A stretch of DNA of 64,000 nt, taken from positions 1-64,000 of the forward strand of contig BNBH01000010.1 of the NCBI GenBank assembly GCA_014655195.1, read 5' to 3'. Source of the DNA: Streptomyces cellulosae (GTDB taxonomy: Bacteria; Actinomycetota; Actinomycetes; Streptomycetales; Streptomycetaceae). This document shows, one piece after another, positions 1 through 10,641 of the stretch (its first letter is position 1; each line of letters opens with the position of its first letter). A model generated the notes under the pieces. That model ran no database searches. It saw only the letters and a list, made by a program, of their open reading frames with translations, and had not been told where the DNA came from. Made by a program: the position numbers and the translations under genes.

Positions 1-984
1 GAACCACTCCGGGTGCTTGTGCACCCAGGGGTGGTCCGGCGAGCACTGGAGGGCGAAGTCGAGGGCGACCTCCATGCCCAGGTCACGGGCGCGGGCCACG
101 AACCGGGTGAAGTCCTCCAGCGTGCCCAGCCGCGGGTGCACGGCGTCGTGGCCGCCCTCGGGGGAGCCGATCGCCCACGGCACGCCCACGTCGTCCGGAC
201 CCGCGTCCAGGGAGTTGTTCGGGCCCTTGCGGAAGGTCGTGCCGATCGGGTGGATGGGCGGCAGGTAGACCACGTCGAAGCCCATCGCCGCGATCGCCGG
301 GAGCCGGCGCGCGGCGGTGTCGAAGGTGCCGTGCGGCTGCTCGGGCGTGCCCTCCGAGCGGGGGAAGAACTCGTACCAGGAGCCGTACAGGGCGCGTTCG
401 CGCTCGACGAGCAGGGGGAGCGGCTCGCTGCTGGTGACCAGCTCCCGCAGCGGATGCTTCGCCAGCACCGCGTCGACCTCCGGCGTCAGCGCCGCCGTCA
501 GCCGGGTGGCGCAGGGGAGGGTGTCGTCGCGCAGGGTCGCGGCCGCCTCGAGGATCACCTTCTGTCCGGCGTCGCGCGGCACCCCGGCCGCGGCGCGCGC
601 GAAGAGGTCGGCGCCCTCCTCCAGGACCAGCCCGGTGTCGATGCCCGCCGGGACCTTCACGCCGGCGACGTGCCGCCAGGTGGCCACCGGGTCGCCCCAG
701 GCCTCGACGCGGTACGTCCAGTGGCCGGGCGCGTCCGCGACGACCTCCGCGCCCCACCGGTCGGAGCCCGGCGCCAGCTCCCGCATCGGGGTGAACGGAC
801 CCGGACGCCCCTCCGGGTCCTTCAGCACCACGTTGGCCGCCACCGCGTCGTGCCCCTCCCGGAACACCGTCGCCGTCACCTCGAACGCCTCGCCGACGAC
901 GGCTTTCGCCGGCCGCCTGCCGCCGTCGACGCACGGCCGGACGTCCCGTACCGGGACACGACCGATGGCCGGGGTCGTCTTCAT
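1..984 (-). CDS. glgE: GlgE maltosyltransferase, N-terminal part (cut by left edge)
   Basis: Alpha-1,4-glucan:maltose-1-phosphate maltosyltransferase, a GH13_3 enzyme that transfers maltose from maltose-1-phosphate to growing alpha-glucan in the cytoplasm. The visible 328 codons hold the N-terminal beta-sandwich domain and the start of the catalytic barrel. The barrel shows VYLPPIHPIG and KGPNN near residues 235-255 and ALDFALQCSPDHPW close to the edge, all characteristic of GlgE. The ATG at 984 has GGAGG about 11 bases upstream. The C-terminal half, including the nucleophile, lies outside the window. The GlgX gene is 1.2 kb away on the opposite strand, so this looks like an alpha-glucan locus. 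The family is certain; completeness cannot be judged. Confidence 0.95.
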   Translation of the reverse strand, partial: MKTTPAIGRVPVRDVRPCVDGGRRPAKAVVGEAFEVTATVFREGHDAVAANVVLKDPEGRPGPFTPMRELAPGSDRWGAEVVADAPGHWTYRVEAWGDPVATWRHVAGVKVPAGIDTGLVLEEGADLFARAAAGVPRDAGQKVILEAAATLRDDTLPCATRLTAALTPEVDAVLAKHPLRELVTSSEPLPLLVERERALYGSWYEFFPRSEGTPEQPHGTFDTAARRLPAIAAMGFDVVYLPPIHPIGTTFRKGPNNSLDAGPDDVGVPWAIGSPEGGHDAVHPRLGTLEDFTRFVARARDLGMEVALDFALQCSPDHPWVHKHPEWF

Positions 985-1058
985 GGGCCTGTGCACCTCC
1001 GCCGCTCGCGATGCCCGGGCCGGACGCCCGGGCGGGGGACCACATGGAGGCGGGAAGG

Positions 1059-1361
1059 TCATTGCCTTCCCGCCGGGGACCGCCGCTCGACGGCGGGCGG
1101 GCCGCGCCGGACCGTGGCGGCCGGACGGGGCCGGTCGTTCTGCTCCTGCAGATAGGTGACGAGCGTGGTGCGCAGGTACCGTTCCGCGGCGTCGGCCGCC
1201 TCCCGCGCGCAGCGCTTGCCCATCAGCACGCAGAGGGTGTAGCCGGAGTCCTCGAAGGTCGCCCGCACCGTGTGGTCGGCGGGGGCGGCCAGCATCACGC
1301 GTTCCCAGGCCCGGTAGCGACGCAACTGCCGGGCAACTTCGGCTTTTGCGGGTAGCAGCAT
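1059..1361 (-). CDS. DUF5133-like small protein
   Basis: 100-residue protein of unknown function, matching from memory the short Streptomyces proteins called DUF5133. It begins MLLPAKAEVARQLRRY, has a short conserved core (ERVMLAAPADHTVRATFEDSGYTLCVLMGKR) given here only as a region near residues 20-55, and ends in a basic, low-complexity tail. There is no signal peptide or membrane segment. I chose the ATG at 1361, which has GGAAAGG upstream, over a longer frame starting at 1430 whose extra residues look non-coding. It lies upstream of glgE on the same strand with a 74-base gap and could be cotranscribed. No function should be inferred from position alone. Confidence 0.7.
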   Translation of the reverse strand: MLLPAKAEVARQLRRYRAWERVMLAAPADHTVRATFEDSGYTLCVLMGKRCAREAADAAERYLRTTLVTYLQEQNDRPRPAATVRRGPPAVERRSPAGRQ

Positions 1362-1719
1362 GCGCCGTTCACCTTTCCGGGGCTCGATGGGTGCGCGTTG
1401 TCCCGACGGTCGGGGCGGAGCCGTGCGCACCGATGCACGGACCCGTAACGGCGATCGAGGTCTTCACTCATGGTGCACGGACAGTGACCCAACGTCTTGT
1501 TGGAATTTCAACCACCGGTCGGCGGCGGCTGCGCTGGTCAGAGGGTTCCGTCGCGCTCAGATGCGATCCCTTCCGTCTCACCCGTGCGCTCGTGTTGCAC
1601 GAATGGACCAACCCCCTCAGTCTGAAGGTGACTCAGAAGCGACACCCGCTCACGTTCCGTGTTCGGGGGCCCGTCCGCCGGACGGGAGGAGCGCGAGCTT
1701 CGCGGTGAGGAGCCACAAG
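1362..1719. promoter_or_regulatory. Divergent intergenic region with palindromes
   Basis: 358 bases between the divergently transcribed DUF5133-like gene and the GHKL-like/glgX pair. It is less GC-rich than its surroundings and must hold promoters for both directions. Two dyads are visible: CCAAC at 1489-1493 facing GTTGG at 1499-1503, and the near-perfect 14-base palindrome GTTGGAATTTCAAC at 1499-1512, sharing an arm. These could be a regulator site for the alpha-glucan genes. No open frame here looks coding. Confidence 0.5.
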
Positions 1720-2228
1720 ATGAAGACCGCAGTGCCCTGCTACTACCACCTCGACGTGGAAGTCAGCCCGGAGAGGGTGGGACAGGTCAGCCGGATACTG
1801 GCCGCTCACCTCCGGTTCTGGGACCTGGAGAACCTCATGGAGCCCGTCTGCGGCGGCACCGAGATGCTGCTCCGCGCCATCGACGAGCACGCCACCGACA
1901 AGAACACCTCCATCGAGATGTGGTGGAACGGGCAGCACCTCATCACGGCCATCGCGGACAACGACCGCGCCCTGCGCCCCGACCAGGAGCTGCGCGGCTG
2001 CCTCGAACACCTCGCCGCCAGCAGCGACGGATGGGGCTGCTGCGCCACCGAGACCGGCAGCAAGGTCATCTGGTTCTCGCAGCGCGCCCGCGCCGGCGAA
2101 CGCGTGCCCCTCGTCCCCACCACGCCCGACCCGCGCGAGAGCGAAGGCCTGGACCTGCCCCGCGAGGTGACCGTCTCCACGGCCACCGCGCTGATCCGAA
2201 CGCCCGGCGGCCTCCTGGAGGAGGTCCG

Positions 2229-2232
<4 letters not shown>
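1720..2232 (+). CDS. GHKL-like ATP-binding regulatory protein
   Basis: 170-residue protein resembling the small histidine-kinase-like ATP-binding (anti-sigma/SpoIIAB type) proteins common in Streptomyces, though its motifs are weak. [13 protein letters not shown] near residues 44-56 sits where an N-box helix would be, and a G-rich stretch with SKVIWFS lies near residue 115. The ATG at 1720 has TGAGGAG upstream. Its stop overlaps the next start in a GTGA, so it is translationally coupled to glgX. It may control expression or activity of glycogen enzymes, but that is inferred from the coupling only. An inactive GHKL fold is also possible because the G-boxes are not canonical. Confidence 0.65.
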
Positions 2233-4373
<2,141 letters not shown>

Positions 4374-4394
4374 CCGGACGGCCCCGGGGAGGGG

Positions 4395-5198
4395 TCAGTG
4401 CTCGCGGCGCGAGGTGACCGTGAACCGGGCGCCCTCGTTGTCGCTCAGCACCGCCTCCTCGGGGCCCAGGGACAGCACGCTGCCCCCGTGCGCCTCGGCG
4501 GCGCGGGCGCACGCCTCCACGTCCGTCACGGTGAAGTGGACCTGCCAGTGCGGCCGGATCCGCGGGTCGGGCGCCGAGCCCAGCGCCCCCGAGGTGATGC
4601 GCGCGACCACGTCCCCGTCGCTGCGCAGGACCACTTCCTCCCCCTCGTAGTGCACCTCGCAGCCGCCGGGACCGCCGGACGCCCAGTCGAAGACCTCGCC
4701 GTAGAAGATCGCCGCGTCGAAGGCGTCACGGGTGTGCAGCCGGATGAACGCCAGCTGCGCCCGGCGCCAGGTCGGCCAGTCGGAGAACAGCTCGCCCTCC
4801 CACACGCCGAACGTCGCCCCGTCCCGGTCCGCGAGCAGCGCCGCGCGCCCGGGCGGCAGCGAGATCGGGCCCACCGCGGCGGTCCCGCCGCGCTCCTGCA
4901 CCCGCCCCGCCGCCTCGTCGGCGCTGCGCACCGCGAAGTACGGCGTCCAGGCCACCGCCATCTGCCACATGCCGGCCACGGCGGCGATCCCCGCCACCGG
5001 CCGGCCGGCCGCCAGGGCGACGCGGAAACGGTCGCCCAGCCGCATCGGCCGCCACTCCCAGCCCAGGACGGCGCTGTAGAACTCCTCGGTGGTCTGCAGG
5101 TCCCGGCTGGTCAGACTCACCCAGCAGGGCGCTCCGTACACGGCGTGCGTCGAGACGACGCCCGTCGAGCCGGCGGAGGAGGTCATGTCGTGATTCAT
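4395..5198 (-). CDS. Two-domain VOC (glyoxalase/bleomycin-resistance) family protein
   Basis: 267-residue protein with two vicinal-oxygen-chelate modules. The first begins PCWVSLTSRDLQTTEEFYSAVLGWEW near residue 20 (shown as a region), and the second has RDAFDAAIFYGEVFDW near residue 165. This two-module form is common in Streptomyces and lacks a known substrate. I chose the ATG at 5198 because AGGA lies about ten bases upstream; an internal ATG at 5186 is possible. It converges with glgX with a 21-base gap. Metal ligands cannot be assigned with confidence, so it could be a dioxygenase, glyoxalase-like enzyme or antibiotic-binding protein. Confidence 0.85.
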   Translation of the reverse strand: MNHDMTSSAGSTGVVSTHAVYGAPCWVSLTSRDLQTTEEFYSAVLGWEWRPMRLGDRFRVALAAGRPVAGIAAVAGMWQMAVAWTPYFAVRSADEAAGRVQERGGTAAVGPISLPPGRAALLADRDGATFGVWEGELFSDWPTWRRAQLAFIRLHTRDAFDAAIFYGEVFDWASGGPGGCEVHYEGEEVVLRSDGDVVARITSGALGSAPDPRIRPHWQVHFTVTDVEACARAAEAHGGSVLSLGPEEAVLSDNEGARFTVTSRREH

Positions 5199-5449
5199 AG
5201 CGCTCGTGTCCTGATCTTCGTCGGCCCGGCAGCCACCCGGATGACACCAGTGTCCGCGGGGCACCGCTCCGGGCGCCTGCCGAGTACCCCGGCCGCGGCC
5301 CCGAAACGGTGACCCCGGCCACCCGTGGTCCACCCCGGTGGCACAGGGCGGTCCGTGTGGCGACCATGGAGGGATCGGACACCGGGTGAAGGCACTCAAG
5401 CACTTGGCGAAGGCGCCGCGGCAGCGGCACACCGGAACCGGAGGTGACC

Positions 5450-5782
5450 ATGCCCACGGACGGGGGCGCGGACCGCATCCTCCAGCTGGAGGAGGAAGTC
5501 CAGCAGCTGAAGGACGCGGTCGTCTCGCACGCGGTGGTGGACCAGGCGATAGGCATGATCGTCGCACTCGGGCGGGTCTCGCCCGACCAGGGGTGGACGG
5601 TGCTGAAGGAGGTGTCCCAGCGGACCAACATCAAGCTCCGCAGCATCGCCGACATGATCCTCGTCTGGGGCCGCACGGGCGCGCTGCCCGCCGAGGTCCG
5701 CACGGTCCTCGAGGAGACCCTCGACCGGCTCGGCCCCACCCGCCTCCCGGACGTCCCCGCGGACGGGCACCCGAAGCCCTGA
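5450..5782 (+). CDS. ANTAR-domain protein
   Basis: 110-residue protein made of a short coiled coil (RILQLEEEVQQLKDAV, residues 9-24) followed by an ANTAR-type three-helix RNA-binding domain with the signature AIGMIVALGRVSPDQGW. ANTAR proteins bind paired hexaloop hairpins in mRNA leaders and prevent termination. No GAF or receiver domain is attached, so its input must come from a partner or from dimerisation. The ATG at 5450 has GGAGG at about five bases; a GTG six bases earlier is an alternative. Its stop lies five bases from the stop of the convergent sigma gene. Confidence 0.85.
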   Translation: MPTDGGADRILQLEEEVQQLKDAVVSHAVVDQAIGMIVALGRVSPDQGWTVLKEVSQRTNIKLRSIADMILVWGRTGALPAEVRTVLEETLDRLGPTRLPDVPADGHPKP

Positions 5783-5786
5783 GCGC

Positions 5787-6581
5787 TCAGCAGGCGTCGG
5801 CCGACGCCAGCTCCTCGCGCACCTGCGCGAAGCAGCTGCTCAGCAGGCGGGAGACATGCATCTGGGAGATGCCCAGCTGGTCGGCGATGCCGCTCTGCGT
5901 CATCCCCTTGAAGAAGCGCAGATAGAGGATGAGCCGCTCGCGCTCCGGCAGCGCCTCCAGACACGGCCGCACCGCCACCCGGTCCACGACCGCGTCGTAC
6001 GCCGGGTCCGGGCCGCCGATCGAGTCGCCCAGGGCGTACCCGTCGGTGCCCGGCATCTCCGCCTCGAGGGAGAGCGCGGAGAAGCACTCCAGGGCCTCCA
6101 TCCCGGTGCGCACCTCGTCCTCCGTCAGCCGGGCGTGCGCGGCGATCTCGGCGACCGTGGGCCGCCGCCCCGGCGTGGTCTGCGACAGTTCCTTCGCCGC
6201 GGTGCGCACCCGGTTGCGCAGGTCCTGCACCCGGCGCGGCACGTGCAGCGTCCACATGTGGTCGCGGAAGTGGCGTTTGATCTCACCGGTGACGGTCGGG
6301 ACCGCGTACGCCTCGAAGGCGTTGCCGCGCGCCGGGTCGTAGTGGTCGACGGCCTTCACCAGACCCAGGGCCGCCACCTGGTACAGGTCCTCCAGTGCCT
6401 CTCCGCGGCCCCGGAACCGGACGGCGATGCGCTCGGCCATCGGCAGCCACGCCGTGACCAGCTCGTCGCGCAGCCTCCGGCGCTCCGGCCCGTCGGGCAG
6501 ACCGGCCAGACGCTCGAAGTCACGCGTCGTCTCGGGGGCGTCGTCATGGGAGTGGGGCTTCCTGGGACTGACGGTACGCAT
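5787..6581 (-). CDS. SigB/SigF-family RNA polymerase sigma factor
   Basis: 264-residue group 3 sigma factor of the stress/sporulation type. Region 2 is clear (EDLYQVAALGLVKAVDHYDP, then the promoter-melting segment around residues 85-110), region 3 follows near 130-160, and region 4 has the helix-turn-helix TQSGIADQLGISQMHVSRLL near residue 240. There is no anti-sigma gene beside it. The ATG at 6581 or the GTG just before it (6584) both fit the GGGAGGT upstream. A promoter resembling those read by this sigma class lies upstream at 6658-6684, suggesting autoregulation. Such factors usually control osmotic, oxidative or developmental stress genes. Confidence 0.95.
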   Translation of the reverse strand: MRTVSPRKPHSHDDAPETTRDFERLAGLPDGPERRRLRDELVTAWLPMAERIAVRFRGRGEALEDLYQVAALGLVKAVDHYDPARGNAFEAYAVPTVTGEIKRHFRDHMWTLHVPRRVQDLRNRVRTAAKELSQTTPGRRPTVAEIAAHARLTEDEVRTGMEALECFSALSLEAEMPGTDGYALGDSIGGPDPAYDAVVDRVAVRPCLEALPERERLILYLRFFKGMTQSGIADQLGISQMHVSRLLSSCFAQVREELASADAC

Positions 6582-6657
6582 CACGCGCGCACCTCCCTGA
6601 GCGGGTGCCGGATGGACAGAAACGGACGTGCCTCCTGTCCGAAGCACTGAGAATTCC

Positions 6658-6684
6658 TTTCCCTGTGGGCCGCGATTTCAAAAC
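6658..6684 (-). promoter_or_regulatory. Possible SigB/SigF-type promoter of the sigma gene
   Basis: On the minus strand GTTTTG (6684-6679) is followed after 15 bases by GGGAAA (6663-6658). This resembles the GTTT-N14-16-GGGTA form read by the SigB/SigF class, and sits about 80 bases upstream of the sigma-factor start, in an unusually AT-rich stretch. The -10 half differs from the consensus by one or two bases, so this is tentative. Confidence 0.4.
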
Positions 6685-6977
6685 GGCTGCGGGAAATCCT
6701 TCACGGATCGCGTTCCGTTGAATTCCGGAAATACGCACGCTGTGGAATCGAAGGAATTCAGGGCGTGAAAAGCGGCAGGCCGGGGCGGGGGTGCGCGGCC
6801 GTGCCGGCGGCGGAGGGGCGCCGGGCGCCCCCGGTGTGCGGGCGGTCACCGTGCCGGACGTGATGTACGGCACGCCCCGGGGCGCGTCCCGTGGTCCGGT
6901 CGGGCGATTCCTCCTGCGCAGCGCTTGATCGGCGATCAGATCGGGCGAACTGGCTGACCACAGCGCATTCCGCTCAT

Positions 6978-7007
6978 TTGACAGTGCGCTGAGCCCACAG
7001 ATAGGAA
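6978..7007 (+). promoter_or_regulatory. HrdB-type promoter for the gene at 7036
   Basis: TTGACA at 6978-6983, an 18-base spacer, then TAGGAA at 7002-7007. This is a near-consensus Streptomyces housekeeping promoter. Transcription would begin near 7013, leaving a short leader containing GAGAGG before the GTG at 7036. Confidence 0.6.
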
Positions 7008-7035
7008 GCAGCGGACAGAAGTCGAGAGGTGCACT

Positions 7036-7557
7036 GTGTACGAGCCGAACGTGGTCGGGGACTGGCAGGAGTACGACGAGCATGCCGGTCTGCGGGTCCG
7101 CGTCCACCGTCTGGAAGCGGGCGACCCGCCGCGCGGGCGGGACGACGCCGCCGAAGGGCTGACGTACTTCCGGTTCCGGGTGACCGTGGAAAACCGGGGC
7201 GAGCGCCCCGTGTGCATTCATCTCGAGGACGGTCAGATCGACGTGCGCACCGGCCCCGACGGCGAGAGCGCATTCATCGACTGGCGCAACTCGCAATTCA
7301 TCGAGGGATTCGACGTCCATCCGCTGCGCCGCGCCACCGCCGTGCTCTACGCGGCCGCGCCCGAGGCGTCCCTGGCGCAGGTCGACGTCCAGGTGCAGCT
7401 GCGCGCCGACGAGGAGTGGGCGGGACGCCGGCTGTGGACGGGCGGCGTCGGCATCCTCGAACCCTCGCCGGGCGCGGGCGCCGGGGCGGCCCGGGAGAGC
7501 CTGGCCCAGCAGGTGATCCTGTTCCTCCAGGAGCAGGCGGAGGAGGGCACCGCCTGA
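7036..7557 (+). CDS. Conserved-looking hypothetical protein, likely beta-sandwich
   Basis: 173-residue cytoplasmic protein without signal peptide or membrane segment. I do not recognise its family. Residues 1-140 have the alternating hydrophobic pattern of a beta-sandwich, with TYFRFRVTVENRGERPVCIHLE near residue 42 read as an extended-strand region (positions about 41-60) reminiscent of proteins that modulate binding partners. The C-terminus ends in a helical tail (ESLAQQVILFLQEQ). Start: GTG at 7036 with GAGAGG upstream and a strong promoter candidate. It is transcribed away from the sigma gene and could be under stress control, but nothing shows its role. Confidence 0.75.
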   Translation: MYEPNVVGDWQEYDEHAGLRVRVHRLEAGDPPRGRDDAAEGLTYFRFRVTVENRGERPVCIHLEDGQIDVRTGPDGESAFIDWRNSQFIEGFDVHPLRRATAVLYAAAPEASLAQVDVQVQLRADEEWAGRRLWTGGVGILEPSPGAGAGAARESLAQQVILFLQEQAEEGTA

Positions 7558-7576
7558 CCCGCCCGCCCCGCCGGTC

Positions 7577-8512
7577 TCAGTGCGGGATGCCGTCGATGAC
7601 CTCGCGGGCGCCCTGACGCAGCAGCGCCACGGCGACCGACGTGCCGAGCGTCGCCGGGTCCAGCCGCCCCGCCCACTCGTGGGCGTTCAGCCGGGTCTTG
7701 CCGTCCGGGGTGAACACGCAGGCACGCAGGGACAGTTCACCGCTGCGGTCCACGCGGGCGAGTCCGGCGATCGGGCTGTTGCAGTGCCCCTGGAGGACGT
7801 GCAGCAGCATCCGCTCGGCGGTCGTCTCGCGGTGCGTGTCCGGGTGGTTGAGGACGGAGACCGCCTCGATCAGACCCGTGTCGCCCTCCCGGCACTGCAG
7901 GGCCAGGACGCCCGCGCCGACCGGCGGAAGCATCACATCGGGGGACAGCACCTCGCTGATCACGTCGGCCCGGCCGATCCGCTCCAGACCCGCGGCCGCG
8001 AGCAGCAGCGCGTCCACCTCGCCCTCCGCCAGCTTCGTCAGCCGCCGGTTGGCGTTCCCGCGCAGCGGCACGCACCGCAGCCGCGGATGGGTGGCGGCGA
8101 GCTGCGCGACCCGGCGCACCGACGACGTGCCGATCCGGGTGCCGGGCGGCAGCTCGTCCAGGGTGAGACCGTCCGGGTGGACCAGCGCGTCGCGGACGTC
8201 GTCCCGCTCCAGGAACGCCGCGAACACCGTGCCCGCCGGGAGCGGCCGGTCGGCGGGCACGTCCTTCACGCAGTGCACCGCGAGGTCCGCCCCGCCGGCC
8301 AGCAGCGCGGCGTCCACCTCCTTGGTGAACGCGCCCTTGCCCTCCACCTGCGACAGGTCGCCCAGCCACTTGTCCCCGGTGGTGCGCACCGGGACGACCT
8401 CGGTGCGCACCCCGGGACGGGCGGCGGTCAACTCGGCGCGGACGCGCTCCACCTGGGCGAGCGCCATGGGCGAGTCGCGGGAGACGATGCGGATCAGTTC
8501 CGGGACGGCCAT
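7577..8512 (-). CDS. hemC: Porphobilinogen deaminase (orphan HemC paralogue)
   Basis: 311-residue hydroxymethylbilane synthase, which joins four porphobilinogens in tetrapyrrole synthesis. Catalytic Asp is in [12 protein letters not shown], and Cys244 in [12 protein letters not shown] aligns with the cysteine that carries the dipyrromethane cofactor. TSSVRR and NANRRLTKL contribute phosphate-binding arginines. The N-terminal motif is [13 protein letters not shown] instead of the usual RxSxLALxQ form. No hemA, hemB, hemD or hemE lies nearby, unlike the usual Streptomyces hem cluster, so this is probably a second copy, similar in setting to the hemC2 genes I recall from the genus. It converges with the hypothetical gene at 7036. 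Confidence 0.92.
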   Translation of the reverse strand: MAVPELIRIVSRDSPMALAQVERVRAELTAARPGVRTEVVPVRTTGDKWLGDLSQVEGKGAFTKEVDAALLAGGADLAVHCVKDVPADRPLPAGTVFAAFLERDDVRDALVHPDGLTLDELPPGTRIGTSSVRRVAQLAATHPRLRCVPLRGNANRRLTKLAEGEVDALLLAAAGLERIGRADVISEVLSPDVMLPPVGAGVLALQCREGDTGLIEAVSVLNHPDTHRETTAERMLLHVLQGHCNSPIAGLARVDRSGELSLRACVFTPDGKTRLNAHEWAGRLDPATLGTSVAVALLRQGAREVIDGIPH

Positions 8513-8592
8513 GGCGTCACGATAGACCCCCGCCGCCCCCCGGCGCCGGGGACACGGCGTCGCCTCCCCGGGCGTCAACTCGCCCATGCGAT

Positions 8593-9369
8593 TCATCCGT
8601 TCGGGTCGAAGGGGACGCCGGACGGCTTGGCGTTCGCGAGGTGCGAGGCGAAACTGCCGTCCTTCAGGCCGAAGTGGGCGCTGCCGAAGTCGTGCGCGAC
8701 GAGCTTCTCGCGCAGCCCCGGCGGATAGCCGTTCCAGCCGACCAGCGGCGGGTACTGCCAGGTGCCCTTGTGGTTCTCCGGCGGTTCGTCGCCCGAGCCG
8801 GCCAGACGGAAGCAGTGGGTGCTGATCCCGTCCTTGTGGTAGACGACCTTCGGGTGCGTGCCCTCGAAGCGGACGGACGAGCGGGGGTGGATCGTGAACG
8901 AGCCGTGGTTGGACGTCGCCACGTACTGCACCGTGTCGTTCTGCACCCACACCACGACGTGCTCCCAGTCGTGGCGGTGCCCGCCGAGGCTGACGCCGGG
9001 GATGGCCTGGTCCTTCTCGAAGTAGAGCGCGTAGACGATGGCGCACCAGCCGTTGTCGCACTTGGCGCGCGCGTAGCTGTTGGTGTTGTCCAGGTCGGAC
9101 GCGTCACGGCAGTTGCCGTTGAGGGCGCCGGTGGGGTTGAGCCCGGGGTTGACGGTGCCGTCGGGGCCGATCGCCGCGGAGGAGTAGCAGCCGTCGGTGT
9201 CGTAGTCGAAGGCCGGCTGATAGGTGCTTTCCAGCGCGTCGGCGTTGGCCGGGAGCGCGGGCGGGGGAGCGGCGAAGGCCGTGGCGGGGACGGCGACGAC
9301 CAGGGCGGCCGCGCCGGCCAGTCCGGTCAGCCATCTCCTGGCGTGTGTACGGGGCTTGCTCGGCGACAC
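8593..9369 (-). CDS. Secreted NPP1 (necrosis-inducing) family protein
   Basis: 258-residue exported protein with a Sec-type signal: basic start [11 protein letters not shown], hydrophobic core [14 protein letters not shown], cleavage likely after AFA-A near residue 35. The mature part holds the family signature GHRHDWEH near residue 128, whose acidic and histidine residues bind a divalent metal in the eukaryotic and bacterial NLPs. Four or more cysteines could form disulfides. The GTG at 9369 has GAGGAGG upstream; ten in-frame codons further upstream look non-coding. NLPs attack plant membranes by binding sphingolipid headgroups; in Streptomyces their role is unknown. Confidence 0.92.
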   Translation of the reverse strand: MSPSKPRTHARRWLTGLAGAAALVVAVPATAFAAPPPALPANADALESTYQPAFDYDTDGCYSSAAIGPDGTVNPGLNPTGALNGNCRDASDLDNTNSYARAKCDNGWCAIVYALYFEKDQAIPGVSLGGHRHDWEHVVVWVQNDTVQYVATSNHGSFTIHPRSSVRFEGTHPKVVYHKDGISTHCFRLAGSGDEPPENHKGTWQYPPLVGWNGYPPGLREKLVAHDFGSAHFGLKDGSFASHLANAKPSGVPFDPNG

Positions 9370-9505
9370 TGCGTCCTCCTCGGGACAGGCGCAGCCCAAC
9401 GGGTGTGGGGGGCTGGGGAGTTCACAGCATCCCGTCCGGGCGTGCCCATGCCAAGAGGGTGTCGGGGGAAAGATGCGGACCGGTCGGTACGGGACCGCCG
9501 TCAGG

Positions 9506-10486
9506 TCACGCGAGGTCGTCGGGGAGGTCGGCCGCCGCCTCCTCGGGGGTGAGGTCCGGCCTGAGGCGCAGCCAGGACGGCTGGCGCAGCATGCCCTCCC
9601 GGGTGCGGGTGCTGTAGCGCACCTCGCCCACCAGCCGGGGCACCACCCAGTGGGCGCCCGGCACGGAGGGCGGCGGGTCGAAGGGGCAGACGTCGGTCTC
9701 CGCCGCCTTCAGCAGCGCGGCCAGCTCGGCGCGCTCGGCCTCGCTCCAGCCGGTGCCCACACCGCCCACGTAGCGCAGCCGGCCCCCCGCCCGCTGCCCC
9801 ACCAGCACGGCGCCCGGCAGTCCGGTCAGCCGGCCCTTGCCCGGCAGCCAGCCCCCGACCAGCACGTCCTCGGTACGCATGTTGCGGATCTTGATCCAGG
9901 CGCGGGAGCGGACCCCCGGCTCGTACACCGAGTCCAGCCGCTTGCACACCAGCCCCTCCAGGCCGTGCTCGGCCGTGGCCCGCAGCGCCTCCCGGCCGTG
10001 GCCCACGATCGCGGCCGGGACGGACCGGAACGGCCCGTCGAGCCCGAGGGCCAGCAGCTCCTCGCGGCGGCGGACGTACGGCTCGCGGAGCAGCGAGCGG
10101 CCGTCCAGGTGCATCACGTCGAACAGGATCAGATGCACCGGCACCGTCTCCGCCCGGCGGGCCGCGCGGGCGGGGGAGTGGGCCAGGCCCATCCGTGACT
10201 GGAGCAGCTGGAAGCTGGCCCGGCCCTCGGCGTCGAGCGCGAGGATCTCCCCGTCCAGCACGGCGGGCCGGGACCCGAGCGCGGTCGCCAGCGGACGCAG
10301 CTCGGGATACGCGCCGGTGATCTCCTGGCCGGACCGGGCGCGCAGCACGATGCTCCCGTCGCCCGGGAGGTAGACCACCGCCCGCTGCCCGTCCTGCTTG
10401 GTCTCGTACGCCCAGCGCGCGTCCGCCGAGGGGGGCGGGAGCCGGCCGGGCGTGGCGAGCATGGGCGGGATCAGCGGGAGGGTCAC
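9506..10486 (-). CDS. ATP-dependent DNA ligase (LigD-ligase/LigC type)
   Basis: 326-residue ligase. Motif I is KQDGQR with adenylated Lys30. Later motifs are visible: DGEILAL (motif III region), EGLVCKRLDSVYEPG (IV) and RAWIKIRN (V). The C-terminal OB-fold runs to the end with YVGGVGTGWSEAE. The usual KxDG has Gln at position 2. Start is taken as the GTG at 10486 because homologous proteins begin near PLIPPMLATPG; an extended frame to 10603 looks non-coding and no strong ribosome site is present. It is the bare ligase module of bacterial end joining. A phosphoesterase module is encoded separately at 15054, and no Ku or primase gene is in the window. Confidence 0.93.
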   Translation of the reverse strand: MTLPLIPPMLATPGRLPPPSADARWAYETKQDGQRAVVYLPGDGSIVLRARSGQEITGAYPELRPLATALGSRPAVLDGEILALDAEGRASFQLLQSRMGLAHSPARAARRAETVPVHLILFDVMHLDGRSLLREPYVRRREELLALGLDGPFRSVPAAIVGHGREALRATAEHGLEGLVCKRLDSVYEPGVRSRAWIKIRNMRTEDVLVGGWLPGKGRLTGLPGAVLVGQRAGGRLRYVGGVGTGWSEAERAELAALLKAAETDVCPFDPPPSVPGAHWVVPRLVGEVRYSTRTREGMLRQPSWLRLRPDLTPEEAAADLPDDLA

Positions 10487-10606
10487 GGGTGAGGTGTGGA
10501 CGCCGCCGCCCGGCCCCACGCGTCCGGCCTCGGTGTTTCGCCCGAACGGAGCGCGAACGGGGCGTGGGGCCTGAGTGGAGGGCTCCGTTCCGCGGCACCC
10601 CAATTG

Positions 10607-10621
10607 ATTGAGTTACGCAAT
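10607..10621. promoter_or_regulatory. MarR-type operator
   Basis: ATTGAGTTACGCAAT is a near-perfect 15-base palindrome (mismatches only at three internal positions), lying 20 bases before the start codon of the MarR gene at 10642. The sequence TTGATT just upstream could be part of a -35 element, so binding would block transcription. The size and ATTG/CAAT arms are typical of MarR operators, suggesting autorepression and possible control of the divergent ligase gene. Confidence 0.7.
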
Positions 10622-10641
10622 GAGATGGTAAAGTGCCGCCC

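Larger units (their letters stand above)
6582..7035. other. Divergent intergenic region (454 bases)
   Basis: Region between the sigma gene and the divergent hypothetical gene at 7036. The first 170 bases are AT-rich for this genome and carry the possible sigma autoregulatory promoter. The middle is GC-rich without a convincing gene. The right end carries a possible housekeeping promoter (6978-7007). I see no small gene with good codon bias. Confidence 0.6.
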
